58,635 nucleotides of DNA from Microvirga massiliensis. Lineage in GTDB: Bacteria; Pseudomonadota; Alphaproteobacteria; Rhizobiales; Beijerinckiaceae. Shown here in pieces: positions 1-9,211 of the stretch (position 1 is its first letter; the number at the start of each line of letters is the position of its first letter). The notes beneath the pieces were generated by a model, which saw only the letters and a program-made list of their open reading frames with translations, was not told the DNA's origin and did not search any database. The stretch lies in assembly GCF_001006805.1 (NCBI RefSeq), contig NZ_LN811359.1, positions 306,546-365,180 on the forward strand, read 5' to 3'. Made by a program: the position numbers and the translations under genes.

Positions 1-1948
1 AGTGTGCGGCCCTAGGCTTCGAGGTAAGCACCTTCTTGACTCTGTCCGGGAGGTCCTCTCTCTCCTTCCACTCGGCCAGGATTTCGTCGGCCCACGCGGC
101 GTTCCGGATGCGCACAACGAGATCCGGCCGCAGGGACGAACTCGGGAGACTCGACAGAAACACGGTCAGCCGGTTTGCCTGATCGGGGTCGCTGTCCGCA
201 GCAAGCGAGAGCCCCCAGAGGATGTCTGGTGTGCCCCATTCAGTCTCGGAAGCTGCCCGATCCAGCAGCTTGTCCATGATGAATTTTCGCTCATCGGGAA
301 CCAGGCGACCGTAGCGTTCGCTCAGGTCGGATGAACCCTTGACGCGCAGAGTTATCGTCTCGGCGAGCACATCCTGCGCTTCCTTCGATACGCGGTCATC
401 AGCCGAGACCAAGGGGATGCTCTCCCTTCCCACGTGGAGAACCCCGCGAAGGTCGACGTCGGCCAAGGGCGGTTCGAGCTTGAGCCATTCGGTCACGAAC
501 GCCTTGTCCGAGGACCAGGCATCCACGCCGTCGCCGGGCAGCTCCGAGCCGCCCCGGACCGTCATCTCGACGGAACGGAGGTTCTCTGGCTTGCCGTTGA
601 CTGAACGGGTGACGGATTGGACGAGGGTGTCGAACGATGCCGGAGCGGCGCACCGCTCGAAGAGAAGGATCTTGGCCAGGACGGCCTCGTCGACCGGGAT
701 GTTCTGGAGTGTAGCGAGCTTACGCCTGATCGAGAGGGTGTTCAGGAACCGCTTGATCAAGCGTGGATTCCCGGCGATCCGGCGAGAAGTGGCCATTTGC
801 TTGGCCAACCGGTCCGCAAGCGCGAACTCGGCTTTCAAGGCAACGGGGCAGTTCTCGATCAGGTTGGTCACGAACTCGACGTTGACGGCGACGCCCTTCC
901 AGCTTTCGGCCAGCCGGCTGTTGACGGCAGAGCGGACCGCTTTCTTGACCTCAGGCGCGAGATCCGAGTTCTCGACGAACAGCAGCATCAGGTAGGCCCG
1001 GACCTCGTTGATCCCGAGGGGCGGGACGCGGAGCGGAACCTGGATCAGCTTGTCGAAATAGCTGACGACGAGGTCATCATCGAGCCTTGCTTCCCTGAAA
1101 TGGATGCGGACGGCCTCCTTGATCATCTTGTCGTCAGCCGCGATGACGAAGGCAGTCCGATCCATGAAGAGGAACAGCCGCATCGCCTCAAGCGTGCCAA
1201 TCACCGTCGGTGGCAGGCAGCGGTCCAGGTCGTCCACGAACACGACCAGCGTCACGTCGAGGTCGCACAGCAACTTCTGGAAGTGCTGTCTGAGCCCGTG
1301 GATCATCTCCGGAGGCGTCTCGGGCTTCTTCTTGGGCTTGATAAGCCTTTTTGCCTCCTCCTTGTGCTCTTCGCCGAACTCCTTTGCTTCATCGATATCC
1401 TGGGCCGTGATTTCCCCATCCGTCAGGTGCCTGTAGATCGACTCGGCACCCTTGATGAGAGGGCTGACAGGGACGCCGATAGCAAGGCTGGCAGCCGCCT
1501 CGATCCCGAGCCTCGCAACCCGGAAGAGATTGATCCTGGAAGCCAGATCCTTGGCTTGCTTGACGAGATCCTCGTTTCCCTGCGCGCGCTCCAGAAGCGC
1601 GCGGCCGATCTCCTCCATCAAAGCCGCCTTGGCGTCGTCATGGCCCTGGTAAAGCCAGGCGTTGAATGTCAGGAAGACCAGCTTGTCCGGGGACTTGGCC
1701 CGGAGGTCAGCTTCGATCTTCTTGTCCGAGCACTTGGCCTGGACGTCGGGTTCGATCTGCTTATCCGAACACCTGGCCCGGAGGTCAGCTTCGATCAGTT
1801 TGACCATGGAGGATTTACCGACGCCCCAGCCACCGGAAACCCCGATGCTGAGCGGCTTGCCCTTCGCGTCCATGATCATCTGGCCGGCGAGCCCAGCCAT
1901 CACGCGGAAATTGAGAAAATCCTGGTCGGTCTCGACGTCAGCCCACAT
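1..1948 (-). CDS. KAP-family P-loop NTPase (3' end outside window)
   Basis: The ATG at 1948-1946 opens a frame that stays open to base 2, so 649 codons are visible and the C-terminus is missing. Walker A (GGWGVGKSSM) lies at about residues 39-48, the family block FNAWLYQG near 95, and Walker B (VVFVDDLDRC) near 235. A hydrophobic stretch around 150-170 could be the membrane insertion that many KAP proteins carry between the Walker motifs. KAP NTPases are predicted membrane-associated ATPases, often on plasmids and prophages; PifA of the F plasmid excludes phage T7. A defence role here is only an inference. Three copies of a 13-residue unit sit just after Walker A. Downstream sequence is outside the window, so the operon is unknown. 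Confidence 0.9.
   Translation of the reverse strand, partial: MWADVETDQDFLNFRVMAGLAGQMIMDAKGKPLSIGVSGGWGVGKSSMVKLIEADLRARCSDKQIEPDVQAKCSDKKIEADLRAKSPDKLVFLTFNAWLYQGHDDAKAALMEEIGRALLERAQGNEDLVKQAKDLASRINLFRVARLGIEAAASLAIGVPVSPLIKGAESIYRHLTDGEITAQDIDEAKEFGEEHKEEAKRLIKPKKKPETPPEMIHGLRQHFQKLLCDLDVTLVVFVDDLDRCLPPTVIGTLEAMRLFLFMDRTAFVIAADDKMIKEAVRIHFREARLDDDLVVSYFDKLIQVPLRVPPLGINEVRAYLMLLFVENSDLAPEVKKAVRSAVNSRLAESWKGVAVNVEFVTNLIENCPVALKAEFALADRLAKQMATSRRIAGNPRLIKRFLNTLSIRRKLATLQNIPVDEAVLAKILLFERCAAPASFDTLVQSVTRSVNGKPENLRSVEMTVRGGSELPGDGVDAWSSDKAFVTEWLKLEPPLADVDLRGVLHVGRESIPLVSADDRVSKEAQDVLAETITLRVKGSSDLSERYGRLVPDERKFIMDKLLDRAASETEWGTPDILWGLSLAADSDPDQANRLTVFLSSLPSSSLRPDLVVRIRNAAWADEILAEWKEREDLPDRVKKVLTSKPRAAH
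1682..1798 (-). repeat. Three 39-bp tandem repeats inside the KAP gene
   Basis: Units are 1682-1720, 1721-1759 and 1760-1798. Each encodes a 13-residue unit of the form IEADLRAKCSDKx, with small differences between copies. The unit length is a multiple of three, so the frame is kept. They lie between Walker A and the FNAWLYQG block. Confidence 0.9.
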
Positions 1949-2228
1949 TTTTTAATTGCCAAGTTTGCCCACTGACCAGGTGGGATCAGCTTCGGCAATT
2001 TACAAGCGATCCTTGGAATATCGCCTGTGGACGCTTCGGCGTCGCCAAGATGAGCGTCCTGAGGGTGAGGAAGAACGGAGCAATCCTACGGGAGAGCCCT
2101 GCACGATCAGGGCTCCCACGCAGGCAATGCGGGCGCCTCATCAAGACGCCGGCGGTCCACAAATTTGCATATGCCGAGAGCTTTCCGGAACGAGCCGTCC
2201 GGGCACCGGGTTGCAGCATCCTGGACCC

Positions 2229-2860
2229 TACCTCGAGCATCTGAATGCCCGCGTCGCGGCCGGATGCGAGAACGCTTCCGCACTGTGGCGGGAGTACGGG
2301 CGCTTGGCTTTGCGGGCTCGCCCGAGCAGATGGGTCGCTGGCTCACGGAGCGACGCACGGGACCGGCGAAAACGACCCCGCGCAAATGGCGATCATCGAC
2401 ACCGGCGCCCTCCCGCAGATTCGAGATAGAACTGGCGCTGCCTTCACCAAAGCAACTTGCTTGGCTGCTGGTGCGCCCGACCACCGCTCTGAACCGAGAC
2501 GAGGCCGCAATCTCAGCCCGTGCCGAGCAGGATGCTGAGGCTACGCGGATCGCGCGCCTCGCCCGTCGATTCTGCACGATCGTTCGGGACGGCAGTGTCG
2601 ACCACTACCGTGATGATCAGGCGCAGCACCACGAGTATGAGGCTTGGCTCGCCGAGACCCGCTCGTGCGGCATTCGGGCGGTCGAGACATTTGCGGCCGG
2701 TCTGGAGCAGGATGGAGCCGCCGTGTGCGCCGCATTAACCCTGCCTTGGAGCAGCGGGCAGACCGAGGGACAGATCACCAAGGTGAAGCTCCTGAAGCGC
2801 TCCATGTACGGTCGCGCGAGCTTCGAACTCCTGCGCCGCCGCGTTCTCCTCGCCGCCTGA
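2229..2860 (+). pseudogene. ISL3-family transposase remnant, frameshifted and 5'-truncated
   Basis: The 3' part encodes the typical ISL3 C-terminus: WSSGQTEGQITKVKLLKRSM followed by YGRASFELLRRRVLLAA and a stop at 2858-2860. The segment HLNARVAAGCENASALWRE just upstream is in another frame, and the change to ALGFAGSPEQ falls at about 2290-2300. The N-terminal half, with its zinc-binding and HTH regions, is absent. It is an inactive relic beside the KAP gene. Confidence 0.75.
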
Positions 2861-2889
2861 TCCACACAAAATGCGAGAGGGCCTGCTAA

Positions 2890-3200
2890 ACGGGTCCACC
2901 TCACCAGGAACCGGCAGCCCCGCAGGACCCGCGCCTGAAGTTCACCGGCTACGAAATCGAGAGTGACGAGGAGGATCATCAGCTTCGTCTGCGGGTCACC
3001 GAGCATGGCGCCGGTCTCTCTGGCGATTCAGGCGGGCCGATCTTTTTGATCGATGTCAGAACAGGGGAGCTTTCGCTGATCGGCCTCCAAATCCAGATCA
3101 TATATTACGATACGGCAATCGGGCCTGATGGCTTCGAAATTGAAGGTCCGTTCATCGGCGGTTGCGATGCGTCGTTGAGAGTGAGGCTCAGCCGCTTCTC
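2890..3200 (+). pseudogene. Trypsin-like serine protease, C-terminal fragment
   Basis: The frame is open after a stop at 2887 and reads through HGAGLSGDSGGPIFLIDVRTG. GDSGGP is the active-site serine motif of S1 (chymotrypsin-like) peptidases. The following GELSLIGLQIQ resembles the next beta strand. The His and Asp parts of the triad are absent. There is no start, and the frame runs on uninterrupted across the antisense strand of the neighbouring lactonase gene, so the true end is not defined. I read it as a truncated relic left by the adjacent transposase remnant. Confidence 0.55.
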
Positions 3201-4182
3201 AACGATGGTCGAAGTGCCAGTGCACGGGCGCAACCCCTCGGACAGGCATACGAACTATGGCAACGGCGTCGCCGAGCAGGCAGCCCAGATAGGCCGTCGT
3301 CAGATCGGCGCCGCCGAAAGCGATGCTCGATATGTTGCGCAGCTTGGTGCTGACGATCGTATCCATGTGAGGTCGGTCCAAAGTCCCGCTCTCGTAGGCA
3401 GCCTCGACCCAGGCCACGTGGGCCCTGTCGCTGTCCTCCAGCACAATCTCAATCTGCCCCGTGCTCGGCTCGACCCGGAGGAGTTGGTTCGAAATGATTC
3501 CTGCAATCCAGACATTCCCGTCCGTGTCGAACGCCATTCCGTCGGGATACTGCCCGGTCCCGAACTCGGCTACGACCTGCTTCGGCCCCAAGTCGCCATC
3601 CTGAGAAAGCGGAAACCGGCTCAGGCGGCGGGCGTAGGTCTCGTTGACGTAGAGCCAGGAGCCGGTCGGGTCGACAAGACACTCGTTGGTGAAACCGAGA
3701 CCGTCGGCGACGATCCGCGCTCCCCGTTCGTCGAGGAGCACGATGAAACCCGTCGAGGCGCTCCGGCGGTAATCACGCGACCGCGGTCTGAGCCGTGTCG
3801 ACACGGTCAACCAGAGCCGGCCGGAAGCGTCGCGAACGACGAAATTCGACGGCGGGATGGGTTCGCCGTCCATCTCCGTCAGCACGGGCCGAATCTGGCC
3901 CGTGCGATCGAGGCGCCAGACGCCGCCAATCTCGGTACCGAGATTGGCGAACAGGAAAGACCCGTCCTGCTCGAGCGCGATGCCATTTGGCCGCGGGCCT
4001 TCCGGCAGGTCGGCTGTGGTGCCCGCATAGAGTACCTGCGTTCCGTCGGGCCTCAAATGGGCAACGCCGCCCCGCCAGTCGGACGTGTAGATGTTGCCCG
4101 CGGCGGTCACCAGCACGCATTCAGGCCGGACCAGGCCTGCGCCGACGAACGAAACATCGGCGAGATCGATCACCGGAACCAT
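3199..4182 (-). CDS. SMP-30/gluconolactonase-family protein
   Basis: This 327-residue protein starts at the ATG 4182-4180, which overlaps the end of the dctM gene by 13 bases; the longer open frame upstream is out-of-frame dctM sequence. It has the six-bladed beta-propeller pattern of SMP-30/LRE lactonases: RPECVLVTAAGNIYTSDW, RPNGIALEQDGSFLFAN, GFTNECLVDPTGSWLYVNE and YPDGMAFDTDGNVWIAG. Family members hydrolyse sugar lactones with one divalent metal ion. No signal peptide is seen, so it is probably cytoplasmic. As the last gene of the TRAP operon it would open a lactone made by one of the two dehydrogenases. The exact substrate is not readable. Confidence 0.85.
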   Translation of the reverse strand: MVPVIDLADVSFVGAGLVRPECVLVTAAGNIYTSDWRGGVAHLRPDGTQVLYAGTTADLPEGPRPNGIALEQDGSFLFANLGTEIGGVWRLDRTGQIRPVLTEMDGEPIPPSNFVVRDASGRLWLTVSTRLRPRSRDYRRSASTGFIVLLDERGARIVADGLGFTNECLVDPTGSWLYVNETYARRLSRFPLSQDGDLGPKQVVAEFGTGQYPDGMAFDTDGNVWIAGIISNQLLRVEPSTGQIEIVLEDSDRAHVAWVEAAYESGTLDRPHMDTIVSTKLRNISSIAFGGADLTTAYLGCLLGDAVAIVRMPVRGVAPVHWHFDHR

Positions 4183-5453
4183 GTGACAGGCGCCATGACG
4201 AAGCCCGGGATGTAGGTCACGATCGCGAGCACCACTAAGCAGATGACGAACATCGGGACGAGGTCGCGCGTGATCTTGCCCATCCGCGCGTTGGCGATCT
4301 TCGCCGCGACGAACAGGGTTCCGCCAACCGGGGGCGTGAACAGGCCGAGTGCCAGGTTGCAGGTCACGATGAGGCCGAAGTGGACCGGGTCGACACCCAT
4401 GGCCTTGGCCACCGGTAGAAGCAAGGGCGCGGTGAGGACGAGAGCCGGCACTGGCTCGAGGAAGATGCCGAGAAGCAGAAGAAGCACGTTGACGATGAGC
4501 AGGAACACGGCCGTGCTGCTGGTGATGCTGCGGATCGCATCGACCAACAGGAACGGCACTCCCTCCAGGGTGATGACCCACGCGAGCGCCGTAGTGGCGC
4601 CGATCACCAGCATCACCGTTGCGGAAGTCGTGAACGATTGAAGCAAGATTCCCGGCAGATCGTGCAGGCTCAGTTCGCGGTAGATCCAGAGGCCAACGAC
4701 AAGTGCATAAGCGATCGCGACAGCTCCCGCCTCAGTGGGAGTGAAGACGCCACCGAAGATGCCGCCCAGGATGATTACCGGCATCAGGAGCGCGGGCAGG
4801 CAGGCGATGAAGCTGCGGCCGATATCCCGGGCAGGCGCGAGCCGGGCCCCGGGATCCCAGCCGTTGTGCCGCGCGACCCACATGCACCAGGCGATCAGGC
4901 CGAAGCCGAACAACAGCCCCGGAATGATCCCGGCCAGGAAGAGGTCCTTCACGGACGTGCCGGCCAGGAACGCGAACACGATCATCGGAATCGAGGGCGG
5001 GATGATGATCCCGATCGTGCCCGCGACCGCGACGAGCGCAGCAGCGAAACTGGCCGTGTAGCCCCGGCGCTGCATGCCGGGGATCATGATGCCGCCGACC
5101 GCCGCCGAATCCGCGACTGCGGAACCCGACACGCCGGCGAAGACCATCGAGGACGAGACGGTCACCACGCCGAGGCTGCCGGGCAGGAAGGACAGGCACT
5201 TCGAGGCGAAGTCGATGAGGCGTGCGCTCACGCCACCCCGCCCCATCAGCTCGCCGGCCAGAATGAACATCGGCACGGCGAGAAGATGGAAGGGCTCGAT
5301 GCCGCCGATGAACGCCAGTGCCATGCCCTCGAATGTGTAGCTGCTTTCGGACAGCCCCATGTAGAGGAGGGTTGCCGCCAGGATCGCCCAGACGATTGGC
5401 AGTCCAAGGAAGGCAATAACGAAGAAGGTGACCATCACGCCAGCGAACAGCAT
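4170..5453 (-). CDS. dctM: TRAP transporter large permease DctM
   Basis: This 427-residue, strongly hydrophobic protein has about 12 predicted membrane segments. It begins MLFAGVMVTFFVIAFLGLP at the ATG 5453-5451, two bases after the dctQ stop. Length and motifs (GGVSARLIDFA, SSSMVFAGVSGSAVADSAAVGG, IPPSIPMI, GIFLEPVPALVL, FTPPVGGTLF) are those of the DctM/SiaM family. DctM carries the solute through the inner membrane with sodium ions, working with DctQ and the periplasmic DctP. The longer frame upstream of 5453 is antisense or out-of-frame dctQ sequence. Confidence 0.95.
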   Translation of the reverse strand: MLFAGVMVTFFVIAFLGLPIVWAILAATLLYMGLSESSYTFEGMALAFIGGIEPFHLLAVPMFILAGELMGRGGVSARLIDFASKCLSFLPGSLGVVTVSSSMVFAGVSGSAVADSAAVGGIMIPGMQRRGYTASFAAALVAVAGTIGIIIPPSIPMIVFAFLAGTSVKDLFLAGIIPGLLFGFGLIAWCMWVARHNGWDPGARLAPARDIGRSFIACLPALLMPVIILGGIFGGVFTPTEAGAVAIAYALVVGLWIYRELSLHDLPGILLQSFTTSATVMLVIGATTALAWVITLEGVPFLLVDAIRSITSSTAVFLLIVNVLLLLLGIFLEPVPALVLTAPLLLPVAKAMGVDPVHFGLIVTCNLALGLFTPPVGGTLFVAAKIANARMGKITRDLVPMFVICLVVLAIVTYIPGFVMAPVTWFR

Positions 5454-5455
5454 CG

Positions 5456-5959
5456 CTAGTCCTCCGACATCATGGTGTAGGCGGAAGCCACCACGTGCGA
5501 GAAATCCTCTCCGGCCAGAATCTGCTCGACCACGAACAACAGGGCCAGAAACGAGCCGACCGGCATCGCCCAGTAAACAATGCCGACCGGCCAGCCGGTC
5601 ACGCTCATGGTCTGGTCCATGTTCAGGACCGCGATCTGGACCCCGACCCAGATCAGAAGCACAAGCATGGTTCCTGTCAGTGCCCACAAGCCTACGAACA
5701 GGTATCGGTTCAGCGGCGCCGGAATGTGCTCGACAAACTCAATGACGGCCAGGTGTGCGTGCGACCGCACGGCGCGCGCCCCCCCAAAGAAACTCAACCA
5801 CACGAATACCGCCTCGCCGAACTCATTGACCCAGGCGAGATCCACGTTCAGCACATAGCGTGCGATCACGTTGACGAACACTACGGCACAGACCACGCTT
5901 CCGCCGGCGATCAATGCGAGATCGATCACCTGGAGCACACGATCGCAGAGAGACTTCAT
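5456..5959 (-). CDS. dctQ: TRAP transporter small permease DctQ
   Basis: This 167-residue protein starts at the ATG 5959-5957 (MKSLCDRVLQVIDLALIAGG) and has four predicted membrane helices. The conserved DctQ block FVNVIARYVLNVDLAWVNEF is followed by FVWLSFFGGARAVRSHAHLAV. It is the small membrane partner of DctM. It lies 61 bases after dctP and 2 bases before dctM, so the three are surely co-transcribed. Confidence 0.93.
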   Translation of the reverse strand: MKSLCDRVLQVIDLALIAGGSVVCAVVFVNVIARYVLNVDLAWVNEFGEAVFVWLSFFGGARAVRSHAHLAVIEFVEHIPAPLNRYLFVGLWALTGTMLVLLIWVGVQIAVLNMDQTMSVTGWPVGIVYWAMPVGSFLALLFVVEQILAGEDFSHVVASAYTMMSED

Positions 5960-6020
5960 CGTCAGGTCTCCAGGGCTGGAGAGCCGGGCGCCTCGTGAGC
6001 CGGCGCCCGACCTAAAACCG

Positions 6021-7025
6021 TCAGGCCCCGCGGATTGCAGCCGCCTCGGCCAGGATCTGGTCAACGGGTTCCGCCCCGTATTCCTGGCGCGCCCGCGCGT
6101 AGACGGGTTCTGATGCCTTCCGCCACACGGCCAGGTCGGGCTTGGAGATGATCGCGCCCTTGGAGGTCATTTCGGCGAGGAGGCGTTCGTCGTTGGTGCG
6201 CACTTCCTTGCGATTCCAATCACCCGCTTCCCGGGCAGCCTTGGCGACTCCCTCCTGGTCAGCAGGCGACATGGCCTTGAAGGTGCGCTCGGCGATTGCC
6301 AGCCATAGCGGCGAATACACGTGCTGTGACAGCGTGATGTACTTGGCGACTTCGTAAAACCGCTGCGAGTAGATCGTATCGATCGGGTTCTCCTGACCGG
6401 TGACGGTCCCCTGCTGAATCGCGAGGTAAACCTCGGTGACCGGGAGAACGACAGGGTTCCAGCCCTGCGCTTCCATGATCCAGCGGATCATCTCCACGGG
6501 TGCGATCCGCAGCTTCTTGCCATTCGCGTCTGCGGGAGAATTGAGCGGGAAGTTTGTCGAGAAGCTGCGGAAGCCCGCCTCCCAGTTGCCGATGACGCGC
6601 ATTCCCTTGGCGGGAAGCGCATCGGCCTGGGTCTTGATGAACTTCGAGGTGTCGTAGAGCTTCCAGCCCTGCTCGTAGTTCTCGGCCAGGTACGGAAGCG
6701 CGACAAGCGAGAGCGGCTTCACGTGGGTGGTGAACGTGACCACACCGGTCACTGCGAAGTCGAGGCCGCCGGCCTGGAGTTGCTCCAGGGACTTGGCATC
6801 GTTTGCGATCTGCCCCGAATGGTAGACCTGCACCTTGTAGCGGCCGCCCGTATATTCCGCGACCTTGCTGGCGAACATCTCGGCGGCCTGCTGACGGGCG
6901 CCAACCGGAGTATCGGTATGGCTGAAGCGCAGGAGCTTGGCGTTCTGTGCGCGGGCGATGTAAGGGAAACCGGAGATGGCGACGCCGGCGAGCGCTCCTT
7001 GGAGCAGGGTTCGTCTTGTGTACAT
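6021..7025 (-). CDS. dctP: TRAP transporter periplasmic solute-binding protein DctP
   Basis: This 334-residue protein starts at the ATG 7025-7023, with GGAGG about 8 bases upstream; a TTG further upstream only overlaps that ribosome site. The N-terminus MYTRRTLLQGALAGVAISGF ending in ARA looks like a twin-arginine or Sec signal. DctP-family marks include ADANGKKLRI, the substrate-contact strand RIAPVEMIRWIMEAQGWNPV and the block QQGTVTGQENPIDTIYSQRF. The arginine of the RI strand usually pairs with a substrate carboxylate, which suggests an organic or sugar acid. Neighbouring dehydrogenases and a lactonase agree with a sugar-acid substrate. Confidence 0.93.
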   Translation of the reverse strand: MYTRRTLLQGALAGVAISGFPYIARAQNAKLLRFSHTDTPVGARQQAAEMFASKVAEYTGGRYKVQVYHSGQIANDAKSLEQLQAGGLDFAVTGVVTFTTHVKPLSLVALPYLAENYEQGWKLYDTSKFIKTQADALPAKGMRVIGNWEAGFRSFSTNFPLNSPADANGKKLRIAPVEMIRWIMEAQGWNPVVLPVTEVYLAIQQGTVTGQENPIDTIYSQRFYEVAKYITLSQHVYSPLWLAIAERTFKAMSPADQEGVAKAAREAGDWNRKEVRTNDERLLAEMTSKGAIISKPDLAVWRKASEPVYARARQEYGAEPVDQILAEAAAIRGA

Positions 7026-7088
7026 GGGCTGTTCCTCCAAAAGTTGGGTGCCCGGCTGATCCCTGCTTCGGGTCGCCGGGTTCTGGTC

Positions 7089-8108
7089 TTAGACGGGGAT
7101 GAAGCGAGCCTCCCGAGCTGACTGATAGATCGCCTCTTCGATCGCGAAGTTGCGCAGATATGCGCGCCCGTCGTTCACGATCGGTGTTCCGTGCACGAAG
7201 TGGTCGACGATGTGACGGGTCTGGTGAAACACGCAGTCGCCGCCGTAGCCGCGATCTTCCCACGCATAGGCATGTTCCGCTTCAGAGCTGCCGGGCCGGC
7301 GCGTGAATAGGCGCCCATAGCCGTCGAGCCGGATGGTCCCGCCGGTTCCCTCGAGCAGCATCACCCCGTTGGTCATGCGCGTGTCGTCTGCCGGGTGATC
7401 GACCAGCCGGTTGCCGTCAAACAGGCCTGCGGCACCGCTCACGAAGTCGAACACGACAAGGCCCGCATCCTCCCCGGCGATTATGGGATTGAGCCGGCGA
7501 AGACGGGCAAACACGCCGCTGATCTCCCCGAGCAGAAACCGGTACACATCGATGAGGTGGATGCCGGTCTCATGTATGAGAAAACGCGGCATCTGCTGAA
7601 AATAGGGTTGCCGGGCCAGGTAGGCATCCGGCCCCTGACCGTCGCCGGGCCGGAGGCGAAAGGTGATGTTGAGCGGCGTCCCGACCGCACCGTCCTCAAG
7701 AAGACGCCTGGTCTCCCGAAACCACGGCATAAAGCGGAAGTTCTCATGCACAACGAGCGGAACGCCTGCTCTCTCGGCAGTCTCCACCACTGACACCGCT
7801 TCGTCCCAGGTCGGGGCAAGGGGCTTCTGGCAGACGACCGCCACACCGCGGCTTGCGGCCTCGTGCACGAGGTCGAAATGGGTTGACGGCGGAGTGACGA
7901 TGTCGATGAGGTCGGGCTGCATGCGCTCCAGCATCGCCGCGGCCTCCGCGAAGCGTTCTGCCTCAGGGAACAGTGCAGCCGACCGATTCAGTTTCTCGGG
8001 ATCACGATCAACCAGCGCCACGACCTGGGCATCGGCGATCCGACGCCAGGCATCTTGGTGGAAGCGGCTGAAGTAGCCGCAGCCCGCGATCGCGACCCTC
8101 AGCGTCAT
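7089..8108 (-). CDS. Gfo/Idh/MocA-family NAD(P)-dependent oxidoreductase
   Basis: This 339-residue protein has an N-terminal Rossmann fold (VAIAGCGYFSRFHQDAWRR; the glycine motif is GCGYFS), the strand LIDIVTPPSTHF and the family lysine in CQKPLAPTWDEA. The C-terminal substrate domain contains HETGIHLIDVYRFLLG, which carries the catalytic histidine and aspartate of the family. Such enzymes oxidise or reduce sugars, sugar acids or cyclitols. Its ATG overlaps the stop of the preceding dehydrogenase by four bases (ATGA), which points to translational coupling in the operon. Confidence 0.9.
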   Translation of the reverse strand: MTLRVAIAGCGYFSRFHQDAWRRIADAQVVALVDRDPEKLNRSAALFPEAERFAEAAAMLERMQPDLIDIVTPPSTHFDLVHEAASRGVAVVCQKPLAPTWDEAVSVVETAERAGVPLVVHENFRFMPWFRETRRLLEDGAVGTPLNITFRLRPGDGQGPDAYLARQPYFQQMPRFLIHETGIHLIDVYRFLLGEISGVFARLRRLNPIIAGEDAGLVVFDFVSGAAGLFDGNRLVDHPADDTRMTNGVMLLEGTGGTIRLDGYGRLFTRRPGSSEAEHAYAWEDRGYGGDCVFHQTRHIVDHFVHGTPIVNDGRAYLRNFAIEEAIYQSAREARFIPV

Positions 8109-9211
8109 GCCGGATTGGCCTCCCCGGTTCGGATCGCCTCGGCGATGACGTGGGCAACCTCCTTGGTCCCGTCCCGGCCGCCAGCATCATAGGAGCGCAC
8201 CCGCCCCTGCCCGAAGGCGAGATCGACACTTCGCTCGATGGCCCGCGCCCCGAGTCTCGCCGCCTCGCTACCAGACCGGGCACCAAGCCAGTCGAGCATC
8301 ATCCCGGCCGAGAGAATCATCGCGGTCGGGTTGGCAACACCTCGCCCAGCGATGTCCGGCGCTGAGCCGTGGCTCGGCTGGAAGAGAGCATGCTCGTCGC
8401 CGACATCGGCCGACGGTGCGAAACCCATGCCGCCGATCAGTCCAGCACCAAGATCCGACAAGATATCCCCGAACAGGTTCTCCATCGGGAGCACGTCGAA
8501 GTCCCAAGGCCGGCGCACGAGATCGAGCGCCATCGCATCGACATAATGGTGCCCGGCCTCCACGTCCGGATGCCTCCGCGCGGCCTCGTAGAAGACCTGG
8601 CGCATAAAGGCGAAGGAGCGGAACACGTTGGCCTTGTCGACGAGCGTCACCCGACCTGGCGTGCCGCGCTCGCGCTTCCGGCGACGTGCCAGATCGCAAG
8701 CGAAGTCGGTCAGGCGCTCGGTGGTGCGTCGGGTGATGACCTGCGTGTCGCGGGCCTCCGATTCCGTAACCACGCCCTTGCCGCGCGACGCGAACATGCC
8801 CTCCGTGGATTCCCGCAGGATCACAAGGTCGATCTCCGTGGATCGGGGGGCATTCAGCACCGGAGGCACGCCCGGAATCGCCCGGATCGGGCGCACGCCG
8901 GCGTAGAGGTCGAGGCGAAAACGCAGGTCCAGTTGCGGTGCGATCTCTGTCCCATCCGGATAGCGGATCTCGGGCCAGCCCATGGCCCCGAACAGGATTG
9001 CATCCGCTTGCTCAGCACGGCGGAATGAGTCCTCCGGCAGGGCCTCGCCCGTCTCGGCGTAGTGCTTGGCACCGGCCGGGATGAGATCGCGGGAGATCGC
9101 CAGCCCGAAACGGGTCTCCACTGCATCGAGCACCGCAAGAGCCGCTTCGATCACCTCGACACCGATCCCGTCGCCGGGCATCACTGCAATCCGGAAGGCG
9201 TTCGCTTTCAT
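8105..9211 (-). CDS. Isopropylmalate/tartrate dehydrogenase-family enzyme
   Basis: This 368-residue member of the isocitrate/isopropylmalate dehydrogenase fold shows MPGDGIGVEV at the N-terminus, ILRESTEGMFASRGKGVV in the substrate loop, DKANVFRSFAFMRQV and the metal-binding DILSDLGAGLIGG. The HGSAPDIAGRGVANPTAMIL block is the NAD-binding region. In a TRAP operon rather than a leucine operon, it is more likely a tartrate or malate-like decarboxylating dehydrogenase than LeuB. It needs NAD and a divalent metal ion. Its start overlaps the stop of the GntR gene by four bases. Confidence 0.87.
   Translation of the reverse strand: MKANAFRIAVMPGDGIGVEVIEAALAVLDAVETRFGLAISRDLIPAGAKHYAETGEALPEDSFRRAEQADAILFGAMGWPEIRYPDGTEIAPQLDLRFRLDLYAGVRPIRAIPGVPPVLNAPRSTEIDLVILRESTEGMFASRGKGVVTESEARDTQVITRRTTERLTDFACDLARRRKRERGTPGRVTLVDKANVFRSFAFMRQVFYEAARRHPDVEAGHHYVDAMALDLVRRPWDFDVLPMENLFGDILSDLGAGLIGGMGFAPSADVGDEHALFQPSHGSAPDIAGRGVANPTAMILSAGMMLDWLGARSGSEAARLGARAIERSVDLAFGQGRVRSYDAGGRDGTKEVAHVIAEAIRTGEANPA

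Noticed and set aside
617..1975. 452-codon plus-strand open frame
   Set aside because: It is antisense to the KAP NTPase, whose Walker motifs are clear on the minus strand; the plus-strand product is low-complexity and unlike any protein.
3046..4215. 389-codon plus-strand open frame
   Set aside because: Only its first 50 codons, the protease fragment, read as protein; the rest is antisense to the SMP-30 gene.
4638..5459. 273-codon plus-strand open frame
   Set aside because: Antisense to dctM; its composition (Asp, Arg, His, Glu) is typical of a shadow of a hydrophobic gene.
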